A stretch of 64,000 nt of DNA from IMG/VR virus record IMGVR_UViG_3300042453_005121, positions 86,763-150,762 of that record, one strand, 5' to 3'. Position 1 is the stretch's first letter, and each line of letters begins with the position of its first letter. The position numbers were made by a program, and so were the translations under genes. Source of the DNA: a virus. The notes beneath the pieces are model-generated. The model saw only the letters and a list, made by a program, of their open reading frames with translations. It searched no databases and was not told the origin of the DNA. Below are positions 46,113-54,551 of the stretch, piece after piece.

Positions 46113-46925
46113 ATGGAATTTAGGAACTGGTTGTTGGGAGAGGGCGTGCGCGAACTGGTCAAGGCCTATTCGGATTCGTTGAGGAACGTCCCCCAGAATT
46201 TTGATCATCATCCCGAGGGATCGGTGCTCAACCACGTCAAGTTGGTGAGGAAGTCGGTACTCTCGGCGGCCAAAGAACTCCAGAATCTCAAGGATGATTC
46301 TGTTCTGGGCGATGTCCTTCACGATCTTGATTTCAATCTTGATGAGGAGGAAGTCAAGATTTTAAATCTTGCCGCTTGGCTTCATGACATAGGCAAGTCC
46401 ACCGCTACGACCGTGGACGGAACACACTACAGTAAGGCCCAAGGTTTGGACGGCAAAGTTCAGGCGATAGGCCACGAGTCTCCCGAGCATTATGCTCCTC
46501 AAGTAGACAAGATGATTTCTTTGGCTCCTGATTCGCTCGTCAATTTCTATGAAACCCATAGGAATTTGGTCAATTTCCTTATTGAGCGACATATGGATTT
46601 TGCCCATGGAGGATTCGGCAAAAAAATTCTTTCTTCATATTTTGTAAATGGCAGAATCAAGAACGATCGCAACATGAAATTGTTATTGGTTTTGATGTGG
46701 GCGGACAAGATGGGGAGGGGCAAGGCTCCGGAACTCGCTGGAAATATCAATAAATTAAGAACAGCCGCAGAAAAAAGTCGCGAGATGGCTGCCAAAGCCG
46801 AAAGACAGTCAAGGCCGTTTTCCGGCGGCGAGACAGAGTTCAGGAACATGCTCCGCTCAAGAGGCTTGGATCAGGCCGCAATTGACGCCGCCGTGAGTTC
46901 AAAGTTCACACCGGTTCAAGATTGA
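46113..46925 (+). CDS. HD-domain phosphohydrolase with capsid-targeting-like N terminus
   Basis: The 270-residue protein starts MEFRNWLLGEG, a good capsid-targeting match with an L-G-E cut site. The body is an HD superfamily domain: His41 (LNHVKLV), His91-Asp92 (AAWLHDIGK), His121 (IGHES) and Asp in WADKMGR. HD enzymes hydrolyse nucleotides or cyclic dinucleotides. An in-frame ATG at 46098 overlaps the previous stop; I prefer 46113 because its product starts exactly at the shared peptide. A packaged HD enzyme could act on host nucleotide signals; that is inference. Confidence 0.75.
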   Translation: MEFRNWLLGEGVRELVKAYSDSLRNVPQNFDHHPEGSVLNHVKLVRKSVLSAAKELQNLKDDSVLGDVLHDLDFNLDEEEVKILNLAAWLHDIGKSTATTVDGTHYSKAQGLDGKVQAIGHESPEHYAPQVDKMISLAPDSLVNFYETHRNLVNFLIERHMDFAHGGFGKKILSSYFVNGRIKNDRNMKLLLVLMWADKMGRGKAPELAGNINKLRTAAEKSREMAAKAERQSRPFSGGETEFRNMLRSRGLDQAAIDAAVSSKFTPVQD

Positions 46926-46960
46926 CATTGAAAATGGGTTTTTGTAGACTCTCTGAAGTC

Positions 46961-48001
46961 ATGAAAACCGATCTTTATGTTTTTCAATGGATATCTGATC
47001 TCGGGGGAGCCGACACCCGACTCAAAGAACTTCTCATACTTCTCAAGGACGACTTCAATATAACCTGCATTCCGAACGACGAGTTCAGGCTTTCGGAGAA
47101 GCACAATACTGATTTCCTTGATTCGCTTGGCGTGAAGTACTGCATGCCAAAAGTTCTTCCCAAGAATCCCAAGGGTTTTGCTTACGCGAATTGCAACTTC
47201 AGGCTCTTTCAAGAGCGAGAAAGAATAAATTTCATAAATGACAAGGGCCTGAAATTCTTGTGGTCCAACGACATGATGTGGACCACTCCTGAAGAGATAG
47301 AGGCCATAAAAAAAGGAAAGGTTGATTGCTGTCTTTTTACATCAACCTTTCATCAAGGAATTTTGGGCGAAAAGATATTCGCCGCCAAGAAGGATCAGAA
47401 GGCCGCCATACTTGACAATTATTTTGATGCCTCCACGTGGGAGTACGCAGAAAGACCCGACAGGGAAACGATGGTGTGCGGGAAAGTCAGTCGGGATGAT
47501 CAAATGAAATTTTCCGAAGACTTTCCCATGTTTTATCAAAGAGCCACCGCTGGCCTGCCCGTTTCCTACAGAATCATGGGTTGGAACAAGGAACTTTCCG
47601 AAAAGTACGACTGGTTCAAGTTTGGCGAGAATTGGGAATTCCTCTCCACGAACAAGGAGCCCACGAGGAGTTTTTATTCTTCGTTGGATGTTTTTCTCTA
47701 TAACTGCAACCACAGGTTCATAGAAAACCAGAGCCGTGCTATTGTAGAGGCCCAACTGACAGGCCTTCCTGTGGTCGCCCCCAACAAATGGAATTTTCCG
47801 AATATGATTTGGGACCAGAGAACTGGATTTTTATGGAACAACCTCTTGGAAATGAAGGAGGCCCTGTCTGACCTTGTTCACCCGGACTTCAGGAAGAAAA
47901 TGGGGCGGATGGCAAGCGAATGCGCCAGACAGATATGGTGCGATTCTGAAGTCGCCAAGAGAAAGTGGAATTCGCTTTTGAATTATGTGGAGGGAAACTG
48001 A
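46961..48001 (+). CDS. GT-B type glycosyltransferase
   Basis: The protein of about 346 residues has a C-terminal SRAIVEAQLTGLPVVAPN motif, the E-x(7)-like donor loop of GT1/GT4 enzymes. It also has a DLGGADTRLKELL N-terminal segment like the Gly loop of the acceptor domain. Upstream TTG/ATG starts at 46922 and 46934 would add 9-13 residues; MKTDLYVFQW is the natural first strand. It ends in a one-base-overlap TGATG with the next glycosyltransferase. Substrates unknown. Confidence 0.78.
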   Translation: MKTDLYVFQWISDLGGADTRLKELLILLKDDFNITCIPNDEFRLSEKHNTDFLDSLGVKYCMPKVLPKNPKGFAYANCNFRLFQERERINFINDKGLKFLWSNDMMWTTPEEIEAIKKGKVDCCLFTSTFHQGILGEKIFAAKKDQKAAILDNYFDASTWEYAERPDRETMVCGKVSRDDQMKFSEDFPMFYQRATAGLPVSYRIMGWNKELSEKYDWFKFGENWEFLSTNKEPTRSFYSSLDVFLYNCNHRFIENQSRAIVEAQLTGLPVVAPNKWNFPNMIWDQRTGFLWNNLLEMKEALSDLVHPDFRKKMGRMASECARQIWCDSEVAKRKWNSLLNYVEGN

Positions 48002-48867
48002 TGAAGACACTAATCTGGTCGGTTGCTTGGGGCGAATACAGGTATATGCTTCAGACTCTGATGGATTCAATCCGTTCGTGCGGTTTGCAGCACGACATAC
48101 TTACGTTCTCGGACGAGCCCCTGGCGAACGTGACTTCCTGCGAGGTTGACAAATCCATACAAATGGACTTCAAGCAGTATTGGAAGTTCCATTATCTGAA
48201 TAAAATCCGCGAATTGGACTATGATCTTTTTGTTTTCATAGACAGCGATCATTATTTTGTTAGAAAACCACCAAAGGAATTTCATGAAATAATAGGACCG
48301 GACCCTTGGCATTCGTTCCTTGAGTCGCCCATCAATTCCGAACTCACCAAGAGGCCCGATTGGTGGGGCGTCACCAACTCCAGTATGACCAAGATTTACA
48401 GGGACTTCGGCGTGACGCAAGACACGGTCTACAGCACGAACGGAGGGTTCTGGATGTGTCGCAAGGAATTCATGAAACAGGCGGCGAATGTCGGCTTCTT
48501 GTTCAGGGACTACCAAAAGGGCCTCGGGCTTGACCTGCCTGAGGAAGTTGCCATAGCCGTGATTTCCCACATGTTCAGTGCGGATTACTCCCAAAGATTT
48601 CACAAGAGATATATGGACATATGGGCCAGCGAGTGGACGGGAGTACTGCAGGACCGTCTTCCCGACGGATCACAATGGGAGTTTCAGGAATATATGACGG
48701 GAACAAAATCTCTTTTGAATCCGGCGATAGTACACGCGATGAGAAGCAAGAATGCTCTCGTCGGAGCGGGGAAGAGTACTTTTGAAAAGACCAAGTCAAC
48801 TAGGAAGTTCATTTCGTGGGATAAAGTAAGGTCCGGAGCCCGCTGGAGTGTCTTTGATGAAGGCTGA
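48001..48867 (+). CDS. GT-A type glycosyltransferase
   Basis: The 288-residue protein begins MKTLIWSVAWGEYRYM. It has a single DxD motif in VFIDSDHYF near residue 79 and a STNGGFWM acceptor segment, in the style of GT8 and phage sugar transferases. The ATG overlaps the previous stop (TGATG), so the pair is co-translated. A 12-codon longer frame is inside the upstream gene and is not used. It overlaps thyX by 11 bases. Confidence 0.75.
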   Translation: MKTLIWSVAWGEYRYMLQTLMDSIRSCGLQHDILTFSDEPLANVTSCEVDKSIQMDFKQYWKFHYLNKIRELDYDLFVFIDSDHYFVRKPPKEFHEIIGPDPWHSFLESPINSELTKRPDWWGVTNSSMTKIYRDFGVTQDTVYSTNGGFWMCRKEFMKQAANVGFLFRDYQKGLGLDLPEEVAIAVISHMFSADYSQRFHKRYMDIWASEWTGVLQDRLPDGSQWEFQEYMTGTKSLLNPAIVHAMRSKNALVGAGKSTFEKTKSTRKFISWDKVRSGARWSVFDEG

Positions 48868-49501
48868 AATTCTAGGTCATTTTGGCGACGACCTTATGGT
48901 GGTCAACGCAGCCAGAGTTAGTTACGGAAAGAACAAGGAGAATTTTGATGAGAAGGACGCAAAACTCATCAGGTTTCTCGTGGAGCACGGACACACCTCG
49001 CCTTTCCGTCATCCGCAATTGCAGTTCAGGATTGAGTGTCCCATATTTGTGGAGCGACAACTCTTCAAGCATCAGGTGGGCCTCACCGCAAACAGCATAA
49101 GCGGAAGATACGTTGATTTCTCGGACGAGTACTGGTTGCCCGACCAACTCAGGCTGCAGTCAAAGGACAGCAAGCAGGGAAGCAGTGGCGACCTTGATTC
49201 GGTCGCCAATGAAAATTTTAAGGACCAGATGCAGATGCTACTCAAGCACGCCAAGTCCTTGTACGACCAGATGGAGGCTGCAGGCGTCGCCAAGGAGCAG
49301 TGCAGGATCATATTGCCGCTTTGTCTTGAGACTCAATTTGTTTGGACTGGTTCCTTGGCGGCCTTTATTCATTTGTGGAAACTTAGGTTGAAGCCCGACA
49401 CCCAACAGGAAACTAGAGAATTGGCTCTAATGATGTTGGGCGCAGTTAAGTCGCTGCCGGGCTGCCCTTTCCTGCGTACGCTGGAGGCGTTCGGTCTTTG
49501 A
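48857..49501 (+). CDS. thyX: Flavin-dependent thymidylate synthase
   Basis: The 214-residue FAD enzyme makes dTMP from dUMP using methylene-tetrahydrofolate and NADPH. The diagnostic motif is present in variant form: RQLFKHQVGLTANSISGRY, where canonical ThyX has RHR-x7-S; here KHQ-x8-S. LVEHGHTSPFRH and EQCRIILPL, the FAD and dUMP regions, are intact. The ATG at 48857 gives the usual N terminus; a GTG at 48848 is an alternative. The gene replaces the ThyA-type synthase of T4. Confidence 0.93.
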   Translation: MKAEILGHFGDDLMVVNAARVSYGKNKENFDEKDAKLIRFLVEHGHTSPFRHPQLQFRIECPIFVERQLFKHQVGLTANSISGRYVDFSDEYWLPDQLRLQSKDSKQGSSGDLDSVANENFKDQMQMLLKHAKSLYDQMEAAGVAKEQCRIILPLCLETQFVWTGSLAAFIHLWKLRLKPDTQQETRELALMMLGAVKSLPGCPFLRTLEAFGL

Positions 49502-50856
49502 ACGAACTTTTGCAGCGGCTGTACGACCACAAGCCCAGAGTCGCCGTTTACGGCGATGCGATGATTGATGAGTATTACGAGGTGGATTCCGACAAGTTGA
49601 GTCCGGAATTTCCCATCCCGGTATTGCGGTCCTGTTTTTCCCAACCGCATGCCGTCGCTCTTGGAGGGGCCGCAAACGTTTGTGCACAATTTAGAAACTT
49701 TAATTTTGACGTAAGTTTGTTTGCTCTGACGAACGATAGGATCAAACGGATGGGTTCGGGCGTCAATATGGACGGATGTATCTTTTCAAGGTCGGTGCCG
49801 GTCAAAAGGAGATACTACAGCGGTGATTTCCCGCTCTGTCGCATTGACTCCGAGGTGCGTGATTACAACTACGAACAAGAGGTCTTGAAAGACCTGCAGC
49901 AAAAGATACTAGACAATCTTAGTTCCTCTGGCCCCTACGACGTGGTTGTTTTTTCAAACTATGAAAAAGGAATGTTTTCCGGGCTTGATAATTTTGCGTC
50001 TTTCGCGGGAGACGCGATAACGATCGTTGATCCCAAGTCCGGTCCCCCCGAGCGATGGAGGGGTTGCACGATAATCAAACCCAATGCCAAGGAGGCCAAG
50101 GAGATAACCGGGCTTTCTGACTGGAAGGACCAATGCGCCCTTCTCATGAAGGCCACGGGATGTCAGGCTGTGGTTATCACGCGTGGCGGCGAAGACGTCG
50201 TGGGGAACGTGCAAGGTTTGTGGTTTGAATACAAGCCCGAGAGTCCCGTCCGAGCCAACTCCGTCGTGGGCGCGGGCGATTGTTTCGTTGCCTTTCTCGC
50301 CATGTGCATGTGCCATTCAATAGACATCAGAAGGTCGGTGGAGATAGCGTTTGAGGCCTGTTCTCTTTATGTCCGCGAATCCCACAATAGGCCGATTTAC
50401 CCTTATCAGATTGAGCCCACAAAATTCGTGGATTCTAGGAATCTGATTAATCGCGATTTTAAACTGGCATTCACTAATGGCTTTTTTGATATTTTGCATC
50501 CCGGTCACGTGGAACTTCTCAAACACGCCAAATCAAAGGCCGATTCGCTCGTTGTCGCCCTGAACACGGACGACAGTGCCATCAGGCAAAATAAATCCCA
50601 CAGACTGGTGAATGGTTTGGACTATCGCAAGTCCATGATTGCGGCCTTGGAGTGCGTTGACTTCGTTTTAGACTTCGGCGAGGACACCCCCTACGAATTG
50701 ATTAAAAGAGTCAGGCCGGATGTCCTTGTCAAAGGCTCCGACTGGCCCAATCCTGTGGGATCGGACCTTGTGGGCGAGGTGTGTTCTTTCGGTTTGGTGG
50801 GAAATCATTCCACTACGGGTATAATTGAAAAAATATGGTCAATTGCCCCTAGATAA
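49498..50856 (+). CDS. hldE: HldE-like bifunctional heptose kinase/adenylyltransferase
   Basis: The 452-residue protein matches HldE. Residues 1-~305 are a PfkB-type kinase with YGDAMIDEYY at the N terminus and NSVVGAGDCF as the anion-hole Asp motif. Residues ~325-452 are a nucleotidyltransferase with TNGFFDILHPGH (HxGH) and LVKGSDW. It makes ADP-heptose precursors for lipopolysaccharide core in Gram-negative bacteria. The start is TTG overlapping the thyX stop (TTGA), with GGAGG 10 bases upstream. No heptose isomerase or epimerase is in the window. Confidence 0.88.
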   Translation: MNELLQRLYDHKPRVAVYGDAMIDEYYEVDSDKLSPEFPIPVLRSCFSQPHAVALGGAANVCAQFRNFNFDVSLFALTNDRIKRMGSGVNMDGCIFSRSVPVKRRYYSGDFPLCRIDSEVRDYNYEQEVLKDLQQKILDNLSSSGPYDVVVFSNYEKGMFSGLDNFASFAGDAITIVDPKSGPPERWRGCTIIKPNAKEAKEITGLSDWKDQCALLMKATGCQAVVITRGGEDVVGNVQGLWFEYKPESPVRANSVVGAGDCFVAFLAMCMCHSIDIRRSVEIAFEACSLYVRESHNRPIYPYQIEPTKFVDSRNLINRDFKLAFTNGFFDILHPGHVELLKHAKSKADSLVVALNTDDSAIRQNKSHRLVNGLDYRKSMIAALECVDFVLDFGEDTPYELIKRVRPDVLVKGSDWPNPVGSDLVGEVCSFGLVGNHSTTGIIEKIWSIAPR

Positions 50857-50859
50857 GGC

Positions 50860-51135
50860 ATGAATAAATTTAAAGACTGGCTTTGTATGAGGGAGCAGAT
50901 GACACCCGCCAAACCGGGCCAGCTCCTTAAACCAACTAATTCTGCGGCCCTCAAAGACGATGGGGCCAAGATTGACACTATGATCAAAAAGACAATAGCG
51001 GCGAACATGAAGAAGCCCAAGCAGATGCAGAAGGCCGCTCTTGAGACGCTCGGCAAGCAGGTTGCGAGCAATCCAGGAACCACGCCCAAAGACCTAAAGA
51101 AGATAGCCGACGTGATTTCCGACGAGGGAATGTGA
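50860..51135 (+). CDS. Small Lys-rich protein with capsid-targeting-like N terminus
   Basis: The 91-residue basic protein starts MNKFKDWLCMREQ, matching F-x-x-W-L. It is rich in Lys and short helices (KKTIAANMKKPKQMQ), the size and charge of T4 internal head proteins that enter with the DNA. The start lies four bases after the hldE stop. Coupled to the next similar gene by GTGA. Confidence 0.65.
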   Translation: MNKFKDWLCMREQMTPAKPGQLLKPTNSAALKDDGAKIDTMIKKTIAANMKKPKQMQKAALETLGKQVASNPGTTPKDLKKIADVISDEGM

Positions 51136-51311
51136 CTTTTCGTGAATGGCTCTTGGAAGAAGGCGGCAAGGGTTCTGGACCCAAGTTAACCGCCACGGGC
51201 CTTAACGCCGGGGGAATGACCCAGCACGGGATGCGATACCGGATGTCGGCCAAGCCTGCCAAGCCAGCAAGGCCATTCGCTCCCATTTCTCCTTTTAAAA
51301 ATCGCACCTGA
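51132..51311 (+). CDS. 59-residue basic protein with capsid-targeting-like N terminus
   Basis: A GTG start overlaps the previous stop (GTGA) and follows GAGGG. The product begins MTFREWLLEEGG, the closest match in the window to a capsid targeting sequence with a hydrophobic-x-E site (L-L-E or L-E-E). The remainder is Gly, Ala, Lys and Pro rich (RMSAKPAKPARPFAP) and probably unstructured. Confidence 0.65.
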   Translation: MTFREWLLEEGGKGSGPKLTATGLNAGGMTQHGMRYRMSAKPAKPARPFAPISPFKNRT

Positions 51312-51325
51312 ACTCTATTAGTTTG

Positions 51326-51793
51326 ATGGTTCATGCGATTCCAAACTCAATAGCGATAACTTGCAGCTGCGTCCCGTGTCACGACTGGATGTCGTTCGCT
51401 TCTTGGTATTCCATCAGGAAATGGCTTCCTGATTGCGATGTTTCTCTGGAAATGAACTTGGACAAACCCCTTTTTAAATGGGCCCCTCGCGTGGGAGTCC
51501 GTATATCAAGGAATGTCAAGGCAGAAGTGAAGATCAGACCCACCGTCATGATCTTGCGGGAATTCAATGGCTCTTGTGACCCAGTCTCTTCCAAGAGCAA
51601 CAATCAGGCCTCGTTCATAGATTATTCCGACGGCTGTGGTAATTTTGTTGTTGACAAATGGATAAATAATCAAGAGGTTCCTTTTTACCGTGCGATGAGA
51701 AGATTTAGAACTCACGACCTTACCGTCAACGAGGTCGCTATATTAAATTTCTGGGAGCGATGTGGTTTCGTCTACAAGTCGGTTGGAGGATGA
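51326..51793 (+). CDS. Unknown protein
   Basis: The 155-residue soluble protein starts MVHAIPNSIAITCSCVPCHDW. Cys residues occur early (14, 16, 19) and later. A NEVAILNFWERCG segment ends it. No signal peptide or recognised domain. Coupled to the next gene by overlapping ATG-TGA. Function cannot be assigned. Confidence 0.6.
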   Translation: MVHAIPNSIAITCSCVPCHDWMSFASWYSIRKWLPDCDVSLEMNLDKPLFKWAPRVGVRISRNVKAEVKIRPTVMILREFNGSCDPVSSKSNNQASFIDYSDGCGNFVVDKWINNQEVPFYRAMRRFRTHDLTVNEVAILNFWERCGFVYKSVGG

Positions 51794-52047
51794 TGAGACG
51801 ATTTTATTTCGATGAAGAGGGTCGTGGTGATGACGAGGAGGATGCGGAGGACATGGAGGGCATGGGTTTCATGCCTGAAGAATTTATAACCATGACCCCT
51901 ATGTCCAATCCGGAGCATCATCTGCTGGATTGCGCCATTAAATTCTGCGAGAAGTCAATACTTTGGAGATTCATGGGAAACTCCTCCCGTCTCAAAATGC
52001 TGGAAGACGTATATGTTAGAATCAGAAACATGATGGAAGGTGCTTGA
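51790..52047 (+). CDS. Small acidic protein, unknown
   Basis: The 85-residue protein is very acidic at first (DEEGRGDDEEDAEDMEG) and helical later (DCAIKFCEKSILWRFMGN). Starts at either of two adjacent ATGs after GGAGG. Its acidic start might mimic DNA or bind basic proteins; this is a guess. It precedes an FmdB-type zinc-ribbon gene by one base. Confidence 0.55.
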   Translation: MMRRFYFDEEGRGDDEEDAEDMEGMGFMPEEFITMTPMSNPEHHLLDCAIKFCEKSILWRFMGNSSRLKMLEDVYVRIRNMMEGA

Positions 52048-52048
52048 T

Positions 52049-52399
52049 ATGCCAAGATATGAAATGAAATGTGAAAAGTGCGAAGAAGTTTACGACGTTT
52101 GGTCAAACATGTCCGAAAAGACTGAAAACGTCGCCAATGCCGAATGTCCGTCCTGCGGCTCTCGAGAAAAAACGGAGATAATGGGTTGTCCTTCCGTAAA
52201 ATTCGCCAACCCAGTCGGAACAGACAGATGGAACAGCGAGAGCAAGGGACACGACTACAGGTTCAAACACAATATGGATAAGCCCGGAGGAACAAGGGAT
52301 CAGCGTGCCGCTGCGGCGAAGGCGTCCAGAGTCGGGGCCGAACCGTACAGGAAGATAGACGACATATCAAGCGGCAAGCACTTCGGCGATGTCAAGTGA
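52049..52399 (+). CDS. FmdB-like zinc-ribbon protein
   Basis: The 116-residue protein begins MPRYEMKCEKCEEVYDV, the FmdB regulatory-domain opening, with two Cys pairs (CEKC and CPSCG) forming a zinc ribbon. The rest is charged and probably disordered. Such proteins are common in phages and bacteria; the molecular role is not known. It ends seven bases before the prkA promoter. Confidence 0.8.
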   Translation: MPRYEMKCEKCEEVYDVWSNMSEKTENVANAECPSCGSREKTEIMGCPSVKFANPVGTDRWNSESKGHDYRFKHNMDKPGGTRDQRAAAAKASRVGAEPYRKIDDISSGKHFGDVK

Positions 52400-52405
52400 T
52401 CGGGA

Positions 52406-52433
52406 TTGATTAATTATTTATACACACTAGAAT
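52406..52433 (+). promoter_or_regulatory. Sigma70-like promoter TTGATT-16-TAGAAT for prkA operon
   Basis: TTGATT (52406-52411) and TAGAAT (52428-52433), 16 bases apart, stand 31 bases before the prkA ATG, in the only gap before a three-gene operon. A TTATAC at 52418-52423 is an alternative -10. Confidence 0.45.
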
Positions 52434-52464
52434 AAATTGTTCTGAAAACTGAAAGGAACAATAA

Positions 52465-54543
52465 ATGAGCGACAAGCTCCAGAAACTCTCCTCAAGGTTT
52501 GATAAAGAAAAATTCAAGAAGTTGAACGAGGAGATGTCGTTCTCCGAGTATGTTGATCTTCTGTATGAACGCCCGCGTCTCGCAAGGACGGCCTACCAGT
52601 ATCTGTACGACATGATACTGAGCAAGGGCACCAGCAAGGTTGACAGGTACAGGAAGACCTACATCAAGTACAAGTTTTTTGAGGAGTCCGACACGCCGAT
52701 ATTCGGATTGGACGAGACTCTCCATCAACTGGTTCAGTTCTTCAAGGGAGCAGCCGGAGGATACGGACCGGACCGCAGAGTTTTGCTCCTGCACGGACCT
52801 GTGGGGAGTTCCAAGTCAACGATACTGCGTTGCATCAAGAAGGGCTTGGAGAAGTACTCCCTCACCGAGGAAGGCGCTTGGTACACGTTCAAGTGGGTCA
52901 ATCTGCCAACCGGCAAGGATGACGGAATCTACACGCAGGCCGAGGACGAGTCGCCCATGCATGAGGACCCTCTTAAGTTGCTGCCGAGCGACATGAGGAA
53001 GGAGGTCATCGCGGACCTCAACAAGATTCTGGAGGAAGGCACTCCCGACAAGGAAAGGACTTCGTTGTACAGGATAACCATGGAAGGTGATCTGGATCCC
53101 CGTTCAAAGAAGTTCATGCAGGAATTGCTCCTCAGAAACGATGGTGATTGGGGCAAGGTCGTGGAAAATCACATTCGCGTTGTTCGCAAGACCCACAGTG
53201 AGTCTGACCGATGTGGCATTGCGACATTCCAGCCCAAGGATGAGAAGAACCAAGACAGCACCGAACTCACCGGCGATATCAACTGGGGAAAACTGCCCCA
53301 TTTTGGTACGGACTCCGATCCAAGGGCCTTTAACTTTGACGGCGAGTTCTGCATAGGCAACAGGGGACTGGTTGAATTCATAGAGATGCTGAAGCTCGCC
53401 AAGGAGTTCCTCTACGACCTTCTCGGTGCGTCTCAGGAGAAGCAGATCAAGCCCAAAAAGTTTCCTCAGGTCGCCGTGGATACAGTCCTCATTGGGCATA
53501 CGAATTCACCTGAATTCCTCAGGCTCAAGGGCGACCAGACCATGGAAGCTCTCAGGGACAGGACTGTGAAGATAGACGTGCCGTATCTCCTGAGGTGGAG
53601 CGAGGAACTCAAGGTCCTAGAGCATCAGTACAACAATGAAAGGATAAAGCAACATATCGCCCCGCACACCCTGGAGATCGCCGCCCTCTGGTCGGTTCTC
53701 ACGAGGCTGCAGGACGACAAGGACGGAAAAATGACCCTCGTGGAGAAGGCCAAGCTCTACGACGGCAGAAGCCTTCCCGGCTGGACGGAGGACAGCGTCA
53801 AGGAACTAAGGGACAAGTATCCCGATGAGGGGATGATAGGCATCAGCTGCCGCTACACCCAAGACAAGATAAGCAATTGTCTCAGTTCGCACTATGACTA
53901 CATAAATTTCTTCATGGTACTCAATGAACTCAAGGCCGGGATAGACCACCAGTCGCTTCTCAACAATGAGGAGGACAAGGCGAAGTACGTGGCGTGCATA
54001 GACCTTGCCAAGAAGGAGCTTGATGAAATCCTCAAGACCGAGGTTCAGAAGGCTCTTGTCGGTGACGAGCATGCCATAGAGAGGCTATGCGGCAATTACA
54101 TAGACAATGTAATGGCCTACATCAACGGGACCAAGATCAGAAACCCATTCACCGAGCAGGATCAGGAGCCCGACGAGAGACTCATGCGCTCCATAGAGGA
54201 AAAGATAGACATTCCCGAGGTCGGAGCAGACGACTTCAGGAGGATGCTCGCGGGATTCATCGGACATCTGGCTCACGGCGGCAAGCAGTTCAAGTGGGAC
54301 TCAAATCCCCAGTTGAAGAAGGCCCTTGAGGCGAAGTTGTTCGAGGACACCAAGGATCACATCAAGTTGTCGGCCCTTAATATCAAGGGAGCCACCGTCG
54401 TGGACAAGGAGGTTCAGGAGAAGATTGATGCGGTGAAGCAGAGGCTCATAAAGAATTACGGATACAACGAGCAGAGCGCCACTGACGTGCTTGATTACTG
54501 CGGTTCTATATTCGCCCGAGGGGATGTGGCTGAAGAGGACTGA
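52465..54543 (+). CDS. prkA: PrkA/YeaG-like AAA+ serine protein kinase
   Basis: The 692-residue protein has the PrkA layout: an AAA+ domain with P-loop GPVGSSKST at 111-119, IYTQAEDESPMHEDP, VLIGHTNSPEFLRLKGD and the R-rich EALRDRTVKIDVPY segment; then the C-terminal PrkA domain. PrkA phosphorylates proteins in the starvation response (E. coli YeaG with YeaH). It heads an operon with yeaH and spoVR; E. coli PrkA is about 644 residues, so this one is full length. AAGGAAC precedes the ATG. Confidence 0.93.
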   Translation: MSDKLQKLSSRFDKEKFKKLNEEMSFSEYVDLLYERPRLARTAYQYLYDMILSKGTSKVDRYRKTYIKYKFFEESDTPIFGLDETLHQLVQFFKGAAGGYGPDRRVLLLHGPVGSSKSTILRCIKKGLEKYSLTEEGAWYTFKWVNLPTGKDDGIYTQAEDESPMHEDPLKLLPSDMRKEVIADLNKILEEGTPDKERTSLYRITMEGDLDPRSKKFMQELLLRNDGDWGKVVENHIRVVRKTHSESDRCGIATFQPKDEKNQDSTELTGDINWGKLPHFGTDSDPRAFNFDGEFCIGNRGLVEFIEMLKLAKEFLYDLLGASQEKQIKPKKFPQVAVDTVLIGHTNSPEFLRLKGDQTMEALRDRTVKIDVPYLLRWSEELKVLEHQYNNERIKQHIAPHTLEIAALWSVLTRLQDDKDGKMTLVEKAKLYDGRSLPGWTEDSVKELRDKYPDEGMIGISCRYTQDKISNCLSSHYDYINFFMVLNELKAGIDHQSLLNNEEDKAKYVACIDLAKKELDEILKTEVQKALVGDEHAIERLCGNYIDNVMAYINGTKIRNPFTEQDQEPDERLMRSIEEKIDIPEVGADDFRRMLAGFIGHLAHGGKQFKWDSNPQLKKALEAKLFEDTKDHIKLSALNIKGATVVDKEVQEKIDAVKQRLIKNYGYNEQSATDVLDYCGSIFARGDVAEED

Positions 54544-54551
54544 GGTGAATC

